From Mycolicibacterium septicum DSM 44393 (GTDB taxonomy: Bacteria; Actinomycetota; Actinomycetes; Mycobacteriales; Mycobacteriaceae), in assembly GCF_000455325.1 (NCBI RefSeq), contig NZ_HG322952.1, positions 1,140,558-1,204,557 of the forward strand: DNA of 64,000 nt. The letters are read 5' to 3'. Of this stretch, positions 34,869 through 42,392 are shown piece after piece (within the stretch, counting starts at the first letter, position 1; each line of letters begins with the position of its first letter). The translations under genes were made by a program, and so were the position numbers. The notes under the pieces are model-generated. The model was not told where the DNA came from. It saw only the letters and a list, made by a program, of their open reading frames with translations, and searched no databases.

Positions 34869-36295
34869 CGGTACTGGCCATCGACCAAGGCACCTCGGGC
34901 ACCAAGGCGATCGTCGTCGATCCCCAAGAGGGTGTAGTAGGCGTTGCCGAGGTCGCTGTCCACCCCCGTTACCTCGACGGCGGCGGCGTCGAGCAGGACC
35001 CGGCAGAACTGCTGGAGTCCGTGCTCGGCGCCGGACGCGCCGCCCTCGATGAGGCCGGCCGCCCTGTCGACGCGGTTTCGCTGGCGAATCAGGGCGAGAC
35101 GGTGCTGGCCTGGGATCCCGTTACCGGCAAGCCGCTGACCCCGGCCATCGTGTGGCAGGATCGCCGGGCCGAGGCCTTGTGCGCCGACCTCGGCGCACAT
35201 GCCGACATGCTCGCCGCCCGAACCGGATTGGTGCTCGACCCCTACTTCTCGGCACCGAAGATGGCCTGGCTGCGCCGCAACATGGGAGCCGCTGCCGGCA
35301 GTGTGGTGACAACATCCGACACGTGGCTGCTGCACCAGCTCACCGGAGAGTTCGTCACCGATGCCACCACCGCCAGCCGCTCGGCGGCCGTGGAACTGGG
35401 CGGCCGGGACTGGAGCCCCGAGTTGCTCGCATTGTTCGGACTGGACGGCGAGCGGCTGCCCCGAATCGCCGGCAACGACGAGATCATCGGCACCACATCG
35501 GCTTTCGGAGCCGACGTCCCGGTCGGCGGCATCGTGGTGGACCAGCAGGCCGCGCTGCTGGCCGAGGCGTGCCTCGAGCCGGGCATGGCCAAGTGCACGT
35601 TCGGCACCGGCGCGTTCCTGCTGTCGAACACCGGGACCACCCCGGTGCGCTCGACCACGGGTCTGACCTCGTCGGTGGCCTGGCGGGTCGGCGGCATCGA
35701 CTCGTTCTGCATCGACGGCCAGGTCTACACCGCCGCATCGGCCGTCAAATGGCTCACCTCGCTCGGCGTGATCAGCGGAGCCGCGGAGATGGATGCCATC
35801 GCCGAATCCGACAGCGGCGGGGTGATGTGCGTGCCCGCGCTGGCAGGCCTTGCCGCGCCATGGTGGAAATCGCAAGCCACCGCGACGATCTCGGGCATGA
35901 CCTTGTCCACCGGGCGCGGCCACATCGTGCTGGCGGTACTGCAGGGCATCGCCGCACAGGTCGCCGAACTGGTGTCGGCGATCGACGCCGACGCACCACA
36001 GCTGACCAGGCTGCGTGCCGACGGCGGGCTCACCCAGTCCACGGTCCTGATGCAGGCCTGCGCCGACATCCTGCAGGTGCCCGTCGACGTGTATCCCTCG
36101 GCGCACGCCACCGCACTGGGCGCTGCCGCGCTGGCGCGGCTCAGCCTGGCACCCGAGCAGTCGGTGTCCGACGTCGTCGCCGACTGGACCCCGGCGGCCT
36201 GCTACGAACCCCGGTGGAGCCCGGCGCGCGCCGCCGAATTCCGCTCGGCCTGGCGAGAGCTGGCCGAAACCACGTATCACCAGGAGAATTCATGA
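34865..36295 (+). CDS. FGGY-family carbohydrate kinase (glycerol kinase-like)
   Basis: A 476-residue FGGY kinase. The phosphate-1 segment AIDQGTSGTKAIVVD is at residues 5-19, VSLANQGETVLAWD and IVWQDRRAEALC follow, and the second half holds GTGAFLLSNTG and IDGQVYTAASAVKWL. The overall pattern is closest to glycerol kinases, but the substrate-loop residues are not identical, so another polyol or amino alcohol is possible. The long frame upstream, out of phase inside the permease, is spurious; ATG 34865 overlaps the permease stop. Confidence 0.88.
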   Translation: MTVLAIDQGTSGTKAIVVDPQEGVVGVAEVAVHPRYLDGGGVEQDPAELLESVLGAGRAALDEAGRPVDAVSLANQGETVLAWDPVTGKPLTPAIVWQDRRAEALCADLGAHADMLAARTGLVLDPYFSAPKMAWLRRNMGAAAGSVVTTSDTWLLHQLTGEFVTDATTASRSAAVELGGRDWSPELLALFGLDGERLPRIAGNDEIIGTTSAFGADVPVGGIVVDQQAALLAEACLEPGMAKCTFGTGAFLLSNTGTTPVRSTTGLTSSVAWRVGGIDSFCIDGQVYTAASAVKWLTSLGVISGAAEMDAIAESDSGGVMCVPALAGLAAPWWKSQATATISGMTLSTGRGHIVLAVLQGIAAQVAELVSAIDADAPQLTRLRADGGLTQSTVLMQACADILQVPVDVYPSAHATALGAAALARLSLAPEQSVSDVVADWTPAACYEPRWSPARAAEFRSAWRELAETTYHQENS

Positions 36296-37692
36296 ACACC
36301 CCGACCTCCGGCGCCTTTGACGTCGTGGTCATCGGAGCCGGCATCGTCGGCTCAGCCATCGCACGTGAGCTGTCCGGATACCAACTGTCGGTCGCGCTGC
36401 TCGAAGCCCGCGACGACGTCGGCGACGGAACCAGCAAGGCCAACACGGCGATCCTGCACACCGGGTTCGACGCCAAACCCGGAACACTGGAATCCACCAT
36501 GGTCAGCCGCGGCTACGAACTGCTGTCCGACTACGCGGCCCACACCGGGATCCCGGTCGAGCACACCGGCGCCATCCTGGTGGCCTGGGACGACGAACAG
36601 CTCGATGCCCTACCGGGATTGAAGGACAAGGCCGAGGCCAACGGGTACCACCGGTGCGAGATCGTCGACTCCGCGGCCGTGTACGCCGCGGTTCCCGACC
36701 TGGGGCCGGGCGCCCTCGGCGGCCTCACGGTGCCCGACGAGTCGATCATCTGCACCTGGACGGTCAACCTCGCGCTGGCCACCGACGCCGTCAACCGGGG
36801 CACCACCCTGCTGACCGATCACCGGGTGGAGCGCGTCGAGACCGGCGCCGAGGGCACCACGCTGCACACCTCCGCGGGCACGGTGCGCACGCGATGGGTG
36901 GTCAACGCAGCCGGTCTGGGCGCCGATGTCATCGACAACCTGTTCGGCTTCTCGCGATTCACCGTGACCCCGCGCCGCGGCGAGCTCATCGTCTACGACA
37001 AGCTGGCCCGGCCGTTGGTCGACAAGATCGTGCTGCCGGTGCCGACCTCGCGCGGCAAGGGAGTTCTGGTCAGTCCCACCATCTACGGCAACGTCATGCT
37101 CGGCCCCACCTCCGAGGACCTCACCGACCGCAGCGCGACCGGTACCTCGGAGAGCGGATTCGAGTTCCTGCTGGAAAAGGGGCGCGCGCTGATGCCCCGA
37201 CTCCTTGCCGAGGAGGTCACCGCGACCTATGCCGGGCTGCGCGCGGCAATCGACCACGGGGACTACCTGATCGAGGCCGATCCAGCGCAGCATTACCTGC
37301 TGGTCGGCGGCATCCGGTCCACCGGCCTGACCGCGGGCATGGCGATCGCGGAATACGCCCGTGCTCAACTGGTCTCGGCCGGCCTTGAGCTGACCCCGGC
37401 CGGCGATCTGCCCGACCCGCCGCAGATGCCCAACCTCGGCGAGGCGTTCCCCCGTCCCTATCAGCAGGCCGAGAAGATCGCCGCCGACCCCGCGTACGGC
37501 CGGATCGTGTGTTTCTGCGAACGGGTCACCGAAGGTGAACTGCGCGATGCCTGCCATTCCGTCATCCCACCCGCGGCCTTGGAAGGCCTGCGTCGACGCA
37601 CCCGCGTGATGAACGGTCGCTGCCAGGCTTTCTTCTGCGGTGCCGAGGTGCAGTCCGTGTTCGAGCGGGAATCTCAGGAGAGCAAGCAGTGA
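36292..37692 (+). CDS. FAD-dependent glycerol-3-phosphate dehydrogenase-like oxidoreductase with BFD-type [2Fe-2S] domain
   Basis: A 466-residue flavoprotein. The FAD loop GAGIVG is at 15-20 in a DAO/GlpA-type fold (DDVGDGTSKANTAILHTGFD; YAGLRAAIDHGDYLIE). The C-terminal 60 residues carry Cys407-x-Cys409 and Cys444-x4-Cys449, a bacterioferritin-associated-ferredoxin-like [2Fe-2S] cluster site. Such GlpA-like subunits pair with a second flavoprotein, which is the next gene. It would oxidise the phosphorylated product of the FGGY kinase to a keto compound. The start overlaps the kinase by four bases, after an AGGAGAATTC ribosome-binding site. Confidence 0.86.
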   Translation: MNTPTSGAFDVVVIGAGIVGSAIARELSGYQLSVALLEARDDVGDGTSKANTAILHTGFDAKPGTLESTMVSRGYELLSDYAAHTGIPVEHTGAILVAWDDEQLDALPGLKDKAEANGYHRCEIVDSAAVYAAVPDLGPGALGGLTVPDESIICTWTVNLALATDAVNRGTTLLTDHRVERVETGAEGTTLHTSAGTVRTRWVVNAAGLGADVIDNLFGFSRFTVTPRRGELIVYDKLARPLVDKIVLPVPTSRGKGVLVSPTIYGNVMLGPTSEDLTDRSATGTSESGFEFLLEKGRALMPRLLAEEVTATYAGLRAAIDHGDYLIEADPAQHYLLVGGIRSTGLTAGMAIAEYARAQLVSAGLELTPAGDLPDPPQMPNLGEAFPRPYQQAEKIAADPAYGRIVCFCERVTEGELRDACHSVIPPAALEGLRRRTRVMNGRCQAFFCGAEVQSVFERESQESKQ

Positions 37693-38930
37693 GCAGCATC
37701 TACGACGTCGCGATCATCGGCGGCGGGCCCGCGGGCCTGACCGCCGCGGCCGAGCTGGCCCGCGACTCAAGCCTGAATGTGGTTGTGCTGGAACGCGAAT
37801 CCGAGGCGGGGGGCATTCCGCGGCACAGCGACCATCCGGGCTACGGCATCCGCGACATGAAGACGTTCATCGGCGGGCCGGCCTACGCGCGCCGCTTGGT
37901 CCGCGAGGCCACAGCGGCCGGGGCCGAGATCCGGACGGCCACCATGGTCACCGGCTGGGCCGGCGACAGGTCCCTTGAGCTCACCTCCCCCGCCGGGCGC
38001 GAACGCCTCGACGCACGTGCGGTCATCCTGGCCACCGGCGCCCGCGAGCGGGCGCGCCCGGCCCGGATGATCCCCGGCGACCGGCCCGGTGGCATCTACA
38101 CCACGGGGCAGCTGCAGAACACCGTGCACCTGCAGCACCGCGGCGTGGGCAAGCGCGCGGTCATCGTCGGGGCCGAACTGGTCAGCTACTCGGCGGTGCT
38201 CACCCTCAAGCATGCGGGATGCGAAACCGCATTGATGACAAGCGAATACCCGTCACCCGAGTCCTACGCGATGTTCAACATCGCCGGCCGGACCCCGCTG
38301 ATGAACGTCGAGGTCGCCACCACGACCCGGGTGACCCGCATCATCGGCAAGGGCGTCGTCGTCGGCGTGGAAGTCGAGAACACGCGGACCGGGCAACGCC
38401 GCATCGTGGCCTGCGACACCGTGGTCTTCACCGGCGACTGGATTCCCGACCATGAGCTGGCCCGCTCCGCCGGCCTCGCCATGGACCCGAGCAGCCTGGG
38501 GCCCGTCGTCGACACCGCGCTGCGGACCAGTCGGGAGGGGGTGTTCGCGATCGGCAATCTGCTGCACCCGGTGGACACCGCCGACATCGCCGCTCTGGAC
38601 GGCCGTCACGTGGCCGCGCAGGTGCGTCGCCACCTCGACGGTGCGCCCACGCCGGACCGGGCGATCCGCATCGAGGCTGCGGCCCCGCTGCGCTGGGTCG
38701 CCCCGGGTCTGCTGCGGCCGGGCGATCCCGCGCCCGCGCGGCACCGACTGCTGCTGTGGACCGACACCCTGGTGCGTATCCCGAAAGTGGTTGCCCGCCA
38801 GGACGGAAGGGTCGTCGGCCGCAAGACCCTGCCGTGGCCGGCCTCACCGGGCCGGGTGTTCCGGGTGCCGTCCAGCATCCTCGACGCGGTCGATCACCGG
38901 GGCGGACCGGTCAGCCTTTCGCTGGGGTGA
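37689..38930 (+). CDS. NAD(P)/FAD-dependent oxidoreductase, partner flavoprotein
   Basis: A 413-residue two-dinucleotide-fold flavoprotein starting at GTG 37689 (GTGA overlap). IIGGGPAGLTAAAELARDS is the FAD loop; VILATGARERARPARMIPG and the second fold RAVIVGAELVSYSAVLTL follow; GVFAIGNLLHPVDTADIAALDG is the late FAD contact. This is the layout of the alpha subunits of opine oxidase, HcnB-type and GlpB-like enzymes that work with BFD-containing GlpA-like proteins. It presumably passes electrons from the dehydrogenase to a carrier. Its 3' end overlaps the convergent P450 gene by 20 bases. Confidence 0.86.
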   Translation: MSSIYDVAIIGGGPAGLTAAAELARDSSLNVVVLERESEAGGIPRHSDHPGYGIRDMKTFIGGPAYARRLVREATAAGAEIRTATMVTGWAGDRSLELTSPAGRERLDARAVILATGARERARPARMIPGDRPGGIYTTGQLQNTVHLQHRGVGKRAVIVGAELVSYSAVLTLKHAGCETALMTSEYPSPESYAMFNIAGRTPLMNVEVATTTRVTRIIGKGVVVGVEVENTRTGQRRIVACDTVVFTGDWIPDHELARSAGLAMDPSSLGPVVDTALRTSREGVFAIGNLLHPVDTADIAALDGRHVAAQVRRHLDGAPTPDRAIRIEAAAPLRWVAPGLLRPGDPAPARHRLLLWTDTLVRIPKVVARQDGRVVGRKTLPWPASPGRVFRVPSSILDAVDHRGGPVSLSLG

Positions 38931-40194
38931 ACGTGATGTTGAGTTCGGTGAGGCCCCGCAGCAGGAACGTCGGCTCGTAGGTGTAGTTCCGTCGTCCGGC
39001 CGGGCCGTGGGCGGATTCATCGATCCCGATGTCCCGCATCCGGTCCAGGAGGCGACGGACGGTGATCTGACCTTCGACCCGGGCCAGCGGCGCCCCGGCG
39101 CAGGTGTGGATGCCCCGGCCGAAAGCGATGTGCTCACGGACGTTCTTGCGATCCGGACGGAACTCGTGCGGATCGTCGAACTTGCGGGGATCGCGGTTGG
39201 CCGCGCCCAGGCACAGCATGACGATGGTCCCGGCCTTCAGGTGCACCCCACCGAGGGTGGTGGTCTTGCGGACGAGCCGGAAATCGATCTTGGTCGGAGA
39301 GTGCATCCTCAGAGCTTCCTCGATGAAAGTCGGGATGCCGTCCGGGTTCTCACGCAGTGCCTGTTGAAATTCCGGATTGTCGCCCAAGGTCTGCACGGCG
39401 GCGCTGAGCAGCTTGGTGACGGTCTCCTGGCCGGCGGCGAACAGGAACGTGGCGGGCTTCACCACCTCCAGCAGCTCTGGCGTCGAACCGTCGGGATAAG
39501 TCGCGGTGGCCATGCCGGAGAGCACGTCGCCGCGTGGCTCGCGTCGGCGTTCCGCGAGGTAACCGGCGAACTTGTCGTCCAGATACTGCAGGGGGTCGAG
39601 CCCGACGGGCTCACCGTCGAGGGCCCCGACGCGGTTACCCTCCGGCCGCTCGGCGCCCAGTGCAGCAAGGAATTCGGGGCGGTCTTCCTCGGGAACACCC
39701 AGCAGGTCGATGATCGCCGAGGTGGCAAAGGGTTTGGCGTACTCGGAGAGGAATTCGCACTTACCGTTGTCGATGAACCGGTCGAGCTGGCGGTCCACCA
39801 GCTGCCACATGTAGTCCTCGTTCTCCTTGAGCCGCCGCGGCGTCAGCAGCTTGCTCAGGAGCGAGCGCGCCCGCTCGTGCTGGGGCGGGTCCATCACGAC
39901 CATGTGCTCGTGGATCGGGAACAGGTGGCGGTGCGCCTCGATCTGCTCGGTGATGTCGTCGCCCTCGGGTTCGAAGGGCAGCGGCGGGAACAGACCGCCG
40001 ATCGCGTTCACGGCCGAGAACGAGGCATGGTCCTTGAAGGCAGCCATGACTTCCTGGTAGCCGGTCACCGCGACCACACCGTGGTGCGGTTCGGCGAACA
40101 CCGGCCCGTTGCTGCGCAGGTACTCGTAGTACTCGTAGGGATCCTGTGCGACGGCCGGGTCGGCGAAGTAGTCGACGGAGGCGAGATCGGTCAT
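38911..40194 (-). CDS. Cytochrome P450
   Basis: A 427-residue bacterial P450. Heme ligand Cys365 is in FGRGIHTCAGAPLAR, ExxR is Glu293/Arg296, and the I-helix segment reads AAGQET (253-258) in place of the usual AGxDT. These prove a class I P450; the subfamily cannot be assigned without alignment. The ferredoxin gene starts 3 bases upstream and is surely its electron donor. A TetR operator lies before the ferredoxin. With the SDR regulated by the same operator type, a hydroxylation-then-oxidation pathway for a hydrophobic substrate (terpene, steroid or alkane type) is likely, but the substrate is unknown. Confidence 0.93.
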   Translation of the reverse strand: MTDLASVDYFADPAVAQDPYEYYEYLRSNGPVFAEPHHGVVAVTGYQEVMAAFKDHASFSAVNAIGGLFPPLPFEPEGDDITEQIEAHRHLFPIHEHMVVMDPPQHERARSLLSKLLTPRRLKENEDYMWQLVDRQLDRFIDNGKCEFLSEYAKPFATSAIIDLLGVPEEDRPEFLAALGAERPEGNRVGALDGEPVGLDPLQYLDDKFAGYLAERRREPRGDVLSGMATATYPDGSTPELLEVVKPATFLFAAGQETVTKLLSAAVQTLGDNPEFQQALRENPDGIPTFIEEALRMHSPTKIDFRLVRKTTTLGGVHLKAGTIVMLCLGAANRDPRKFDDPHEFRPDRKNVREHIAFGRGIHTCAGAPLARVEGQITVRRLLDRMRDIGIDESAHGPAGRRNYTYEPTFLLRGLTELNITFTPAKG

Positions 40195-40197
40195 GGC

Positions 40198-40434
40198 TCA
40201 CTGGCCTTTCGTGCTGGTGTTGAGCAGGCTGATCGCCTGGCGCGGGCAAGCGTCGACAGCGGATTTGACGTTGTCCCAGGTACGTTGATCCCACTGGCCG
40301 TCCGCCGGGGCGGCGCCGGCCACCTCGTCGTCAGACAGGTCGAACACCTCAGGGGCAAGTTGGATGCACAGTGCATGTCCCTCACACAGACCGGCATCCA
40401 CCTCGACCCGGGTCGTGCTCATGTCTTCGGGCAT
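40198..40434 (-). CDS. Ferredoxin with C-x2-H-x2-C cluster motif
   Basis: A 78-residue ferredoxin. Cluster ligands are Cys17, Cys23 and Cys63 (followed by Pro); His20 occupies the place of the second Cys of the usual C-x2-C-x2-C motif. This is the known mycobacterial [3Fe-4S]/[4Fe-4S] variant in which a non-Cys residue sits at that position. GAGGAAACCG is well placed before ATG 40434. It is first gene of a two-gene operon with the P450. Confidence 0.9.
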   Translation of the reverse strand: MPEDMSTTRVEVDAGLCEGHALCIQLAPEVFDLSDDEVAGAAPADGQWDQRTWDNVKSAVDACPRQAISLLNTSTKGQ

Positions 40435-40453
40435 CGGTTTCCTCAGTTCAGAA

Positions 40454-40471
40454 TTTGATCAATCGATCAAA
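40454..40471. promoter_or_regulatory. TetR operator upstream of the ferredoxin-P450 operon
   Basis: TTTGATC (40454-40460) and GATCAAA (40465-40471) are perfect 7-bp inverted repeats around AATC, 20 bases upstream of the ferredoxin start and about 105 bases before the TetR start. The same arms occur before the SDR gene at 42016-42037. Confidence 0.75.
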
Positions 40472-40575
40472 CCGTTAGGATGGCTCATGCTTACCACCCC
40501 CGACCTTCGGCGGTCAAGGATCTCGCACGACCAGGTACATATGTTGTCGGGCAATGGTTTTCAGAGGCTGCACTG

Positions 40576-41169
40576 ATGCCGGCGACACGATCGACCAAGG
40601 ACAAGGACGCGGGCACCCGTAAGCGCCTGATCGAGGCAACTGCCCAGGTCATCCGCGACGAGGGATACGCCGCGGCCACCACCCGGAGGATCGCGGCCGT
40701 GGCCGGCGTCCGGTCGGCACTGGTCTACTACTACTTCGACACCCTCGACGACCTGTACATCGCGGTGCTGCGCAGCGGCGCCGATGCGGCCCTGACCCGG
40801 CTACGCGAGGCCATCACCACCGACGATCCGCTGCGGGCGTTGTGGCTGATCAACTCCGACTCGCGGGTGACCGGGCTCAACACCGAGTTCATGGCGCTGG
40901 CCAATCACCGCAAGGCGATCGGCGTCGAGCTCAAGGCCTACTCCGAGCGCGTCCGCGACATCGAGGCCGCCGCCATGGCCGGGGTACTCCGCGCCCACGG
41001 TGTGGACATGGAGGAGTTCCCGCCCGTGGTGATGTCGATGCTGCTCACCCAGTCCGCCCGCAGCCTCTGCAACGAAGAGGCGGTCGGCGTGACCGAGGGC
41101 CACGCCGAGTTCCGCGCCTTCGTCGAGCGGTTCCTGCGCCGGTTCGGCAGCGACCAGGCCGCTACTTGA
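40576..41169 (+). CDS. TetR-family regulator of the P450/SDR genes
   Basis: A 197-residue TetR regulator. The helix-turn-helix runs from about residue 15 to 60 (YAAATTRRIAAVAGVRSALVYYYFDTLDDLY, recognisable by RSALVYYYF). I chose ATG 40576, preceded by AGAGG, because a longer frame from 40480 adds 32 residues that look non-coding. It stands between the ferredoxin-P450 operon and a convergent SDR gene (8-base overlap), both preceded by TTTGATC-type palindromes, so it is the likely repressor of both. Confidence 0.85.
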   Translation: MPATRSTKDKDAGTRKRLIEATAQVIRDEGYAAATTRRIAAVAGVRSALVYYYFDTLDDLYIAVLRSGADAALTRLREAITTDDPLRALWLINSDSRVTGLNTEFMALANHRKAIGVELKAYSERVRDIEAAAMAGVLRAHGVDMEEFPPVVMSMLLTQSARSLCNEEAVGVTEGHAEFRAFVERFLRRFGSDQAAT

Positions 41170-42001
41170 GCATGCTGCCCGCGTCGACCGTGACCGGCAG
41201 GCCGGTGATGTAGCGAGCCTCCTCGGAAGCCAGGAACAACACCGCATTGCTGATATCCACGGGCTCCACCCAGCCGACCGGGAGAACGTGCATCAACTGG
41301 GCGACCACGGCCATGTCGTCGGGACCCGGGTTCTCCAGGTCGGGACGGAACAGCTTCATCGTCCCCTCGTTCATGAACATCGGGGTGTTCACGTTCGTCG
41401 GGCACACCGAGTTCACCCGGATCGAGTGCTGCCCCAACTCCACTGCGAAGCTACGCATCAGACCGATCACACCGTGCTTGGCTGCGATGTAGTGACCGGT
41501 GTTCGGGTACGCCTTGAGCCCGCCGACCGAACTGGTGAGGACGATCGAACCGCCCCGGCCACCGGAAAGCAGATGCGGTACGGCAGCTTTCACGGTCTTC
41601 CAGACGCCGGACAGGTTGACACCGATCATGTCGTCCCAGTCGGATTCCTTGGTCTTGTCCAGGGTGTCGCCGCCGTTGCCGATACCGGCGTTGGCCACCA
41701 CGATGTCGAGCCGGCCCAGCTGTTCGACACCGCTGTCGACAGCCGACTTGAGCGCGTCGAAATCGCGCACGTCGACCTCAGCGGTGACGATGCGACGGTT
41801 CAGCCCCTTGACCAGATCGGCCGTCTCGGCCAGATCGTCCGGGGTCGATGCCGGGATCGCACTGGTATCGGTAACCGGGCGACACACGTCGACAGCGATG
41901 ATGTCCGCACCCTCTTGCGCCAATCGCAGCGCGTGACTACGCCCCTGCCCGCGCGCCGCACCCGTGATGAATGCAACCTTGCCTTCTACCCGGCCTGCCA
42001 T
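41162..42001 (-). CDS. Mycofactocin-coupled SDR oxidoreductase
   Basis: A 279-residue SDR of the same subfamily as those at 28629-30259: VAFITGAARGQGRSHALRLA near the N-terminus, the insertion with IPASTPDDLAETADLV, the YIAAK active site after TSSVGGLKAY, and the ending GLPVTVDAGSM. ATG 42001 has GAAGG 5 bases upstream; an in-frame GTG at 42007 is less well placed. It probably oxidises the alcohol formed by the neighbouring P450; two palindromic operators upstream support common control. Confidence 0.87.
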   Translation of the reverse strand: MAGRVEGKVAFITGAARGQGRSHALRLAQEGADIIAVDVCRPVTDTSAIPASTPDDLAETADLVKGLNRRIVTAEVDVRDFDALKSAVDSGVEQLGRLDIVVANAGIGNGGDTLDKTKESDWDDMIGVNLSGVWKTVKAAVPHLLSGGRGGSIVLTSSVGGLKAYPNTGHYIAAKHGVIGLMRSFAVELGQHSIRVNSVCPTNVNTPMFMNEGTMKLFRPDLENPGPDDMAVVAQLMHVLPVGWVEPVDISNAVLFLASEEARYITGLPVTVDAGSMLK

Positions 42002-42015
42002 CGCCACCTTCTTTC

Positions 42016-42037
42016 AGTTTGATCGAACGATCAAACT
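42016..42037. promoter_or_regulatory. TetR operator upstream of the SDR gene, proximal site
   Basis: AGTTTGATC (42016-42024) and GATCAAACT (42029-42037) are perfect 9-bp inverted repeats around GAAC, starting 15 bases before the SDR ATG. The core is identical to the site at 40454-40471. Confidence 0.78.
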
Positions 42038-42070
42038 ATGAATATCGACGCAGGCGATGTCAAGACCCTT

Positions 42071-42088
42071 GTTGATCATTTGATCAAC
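42071..42088. promoter_or_regulatory. TetR operator upstream of the SDR gene, distal site
   Basis: GTTGATCA (42071-42078) and TGATCAAC (42081-42088) are perfect 8-bp inverted repeats around TT. The core TTGATC/GATCAA is shared with the proximal site. The following stretch, 42089-42296, shows no gene or other recognisable site. Confidence 0.65.
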
Positions 42089-42296
42089 ACACGACGCGCA
42101 GGCACCCATCGCCCCTTCCGATGCCCGTAAACACGGTTATGGGTTGCCTCTCAGCCCGTTCTCAGGTGGCTCATAGCCAACCCGGGCACCGCGATCGCAG
42201 CCGGCGACCACCGGGAACACCCGCCCCCACCTGCGCAGATTGCTGGCCGGAGGCCGTCACCCCACAGGAAGTTCACAGGTATATAGCTGCCCTAAG

Positions 42297-42315
42297 TGTG
42301 GTTAGCCATACCTAT
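42297..42315 (+). promoter_or_regulatory. IdeR-like iron box, weaker site
   Basis: TGTGGTTAGCCATACCTAT agrees with 13 of 19 positions of the IdeR consensus TTAGGTTAGGCTAACCTAA. Its reverse complement core ATAGGTATGGCTA is nearly the same as the second site before the paralogous gene at 45465-45483. Confidence 0.5.
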
Positions 42316-42321
42316 TGTTTC

Positions 42322-42340
42322 TTAGGTAAGTCTCAGCTAA
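42322..42340 (+). promoter_or_regulatory. IdeR iron box
   Basis: TTAGGTAAGTCTCAGCTAA agrees with 15 of 19 positions of the IdeR consensus. It lies 52 bases before the GTG start at 42393, so iron-bound IdeR would repress this gene. Confidence 0.72.
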
Positions 42341-42392
42341 CGTCTGACCGCCGCCGTAGGGGCGGCGTATTTATTCGAAAGAGGAGATCTTC

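Noticed and set aside
38452..40458. 668-codon plus-strand frame antisense to the P450 and ferredoxin
   Set aside because: P450 heme and ferredoxin cluster motifs on the minus strand are decisive.
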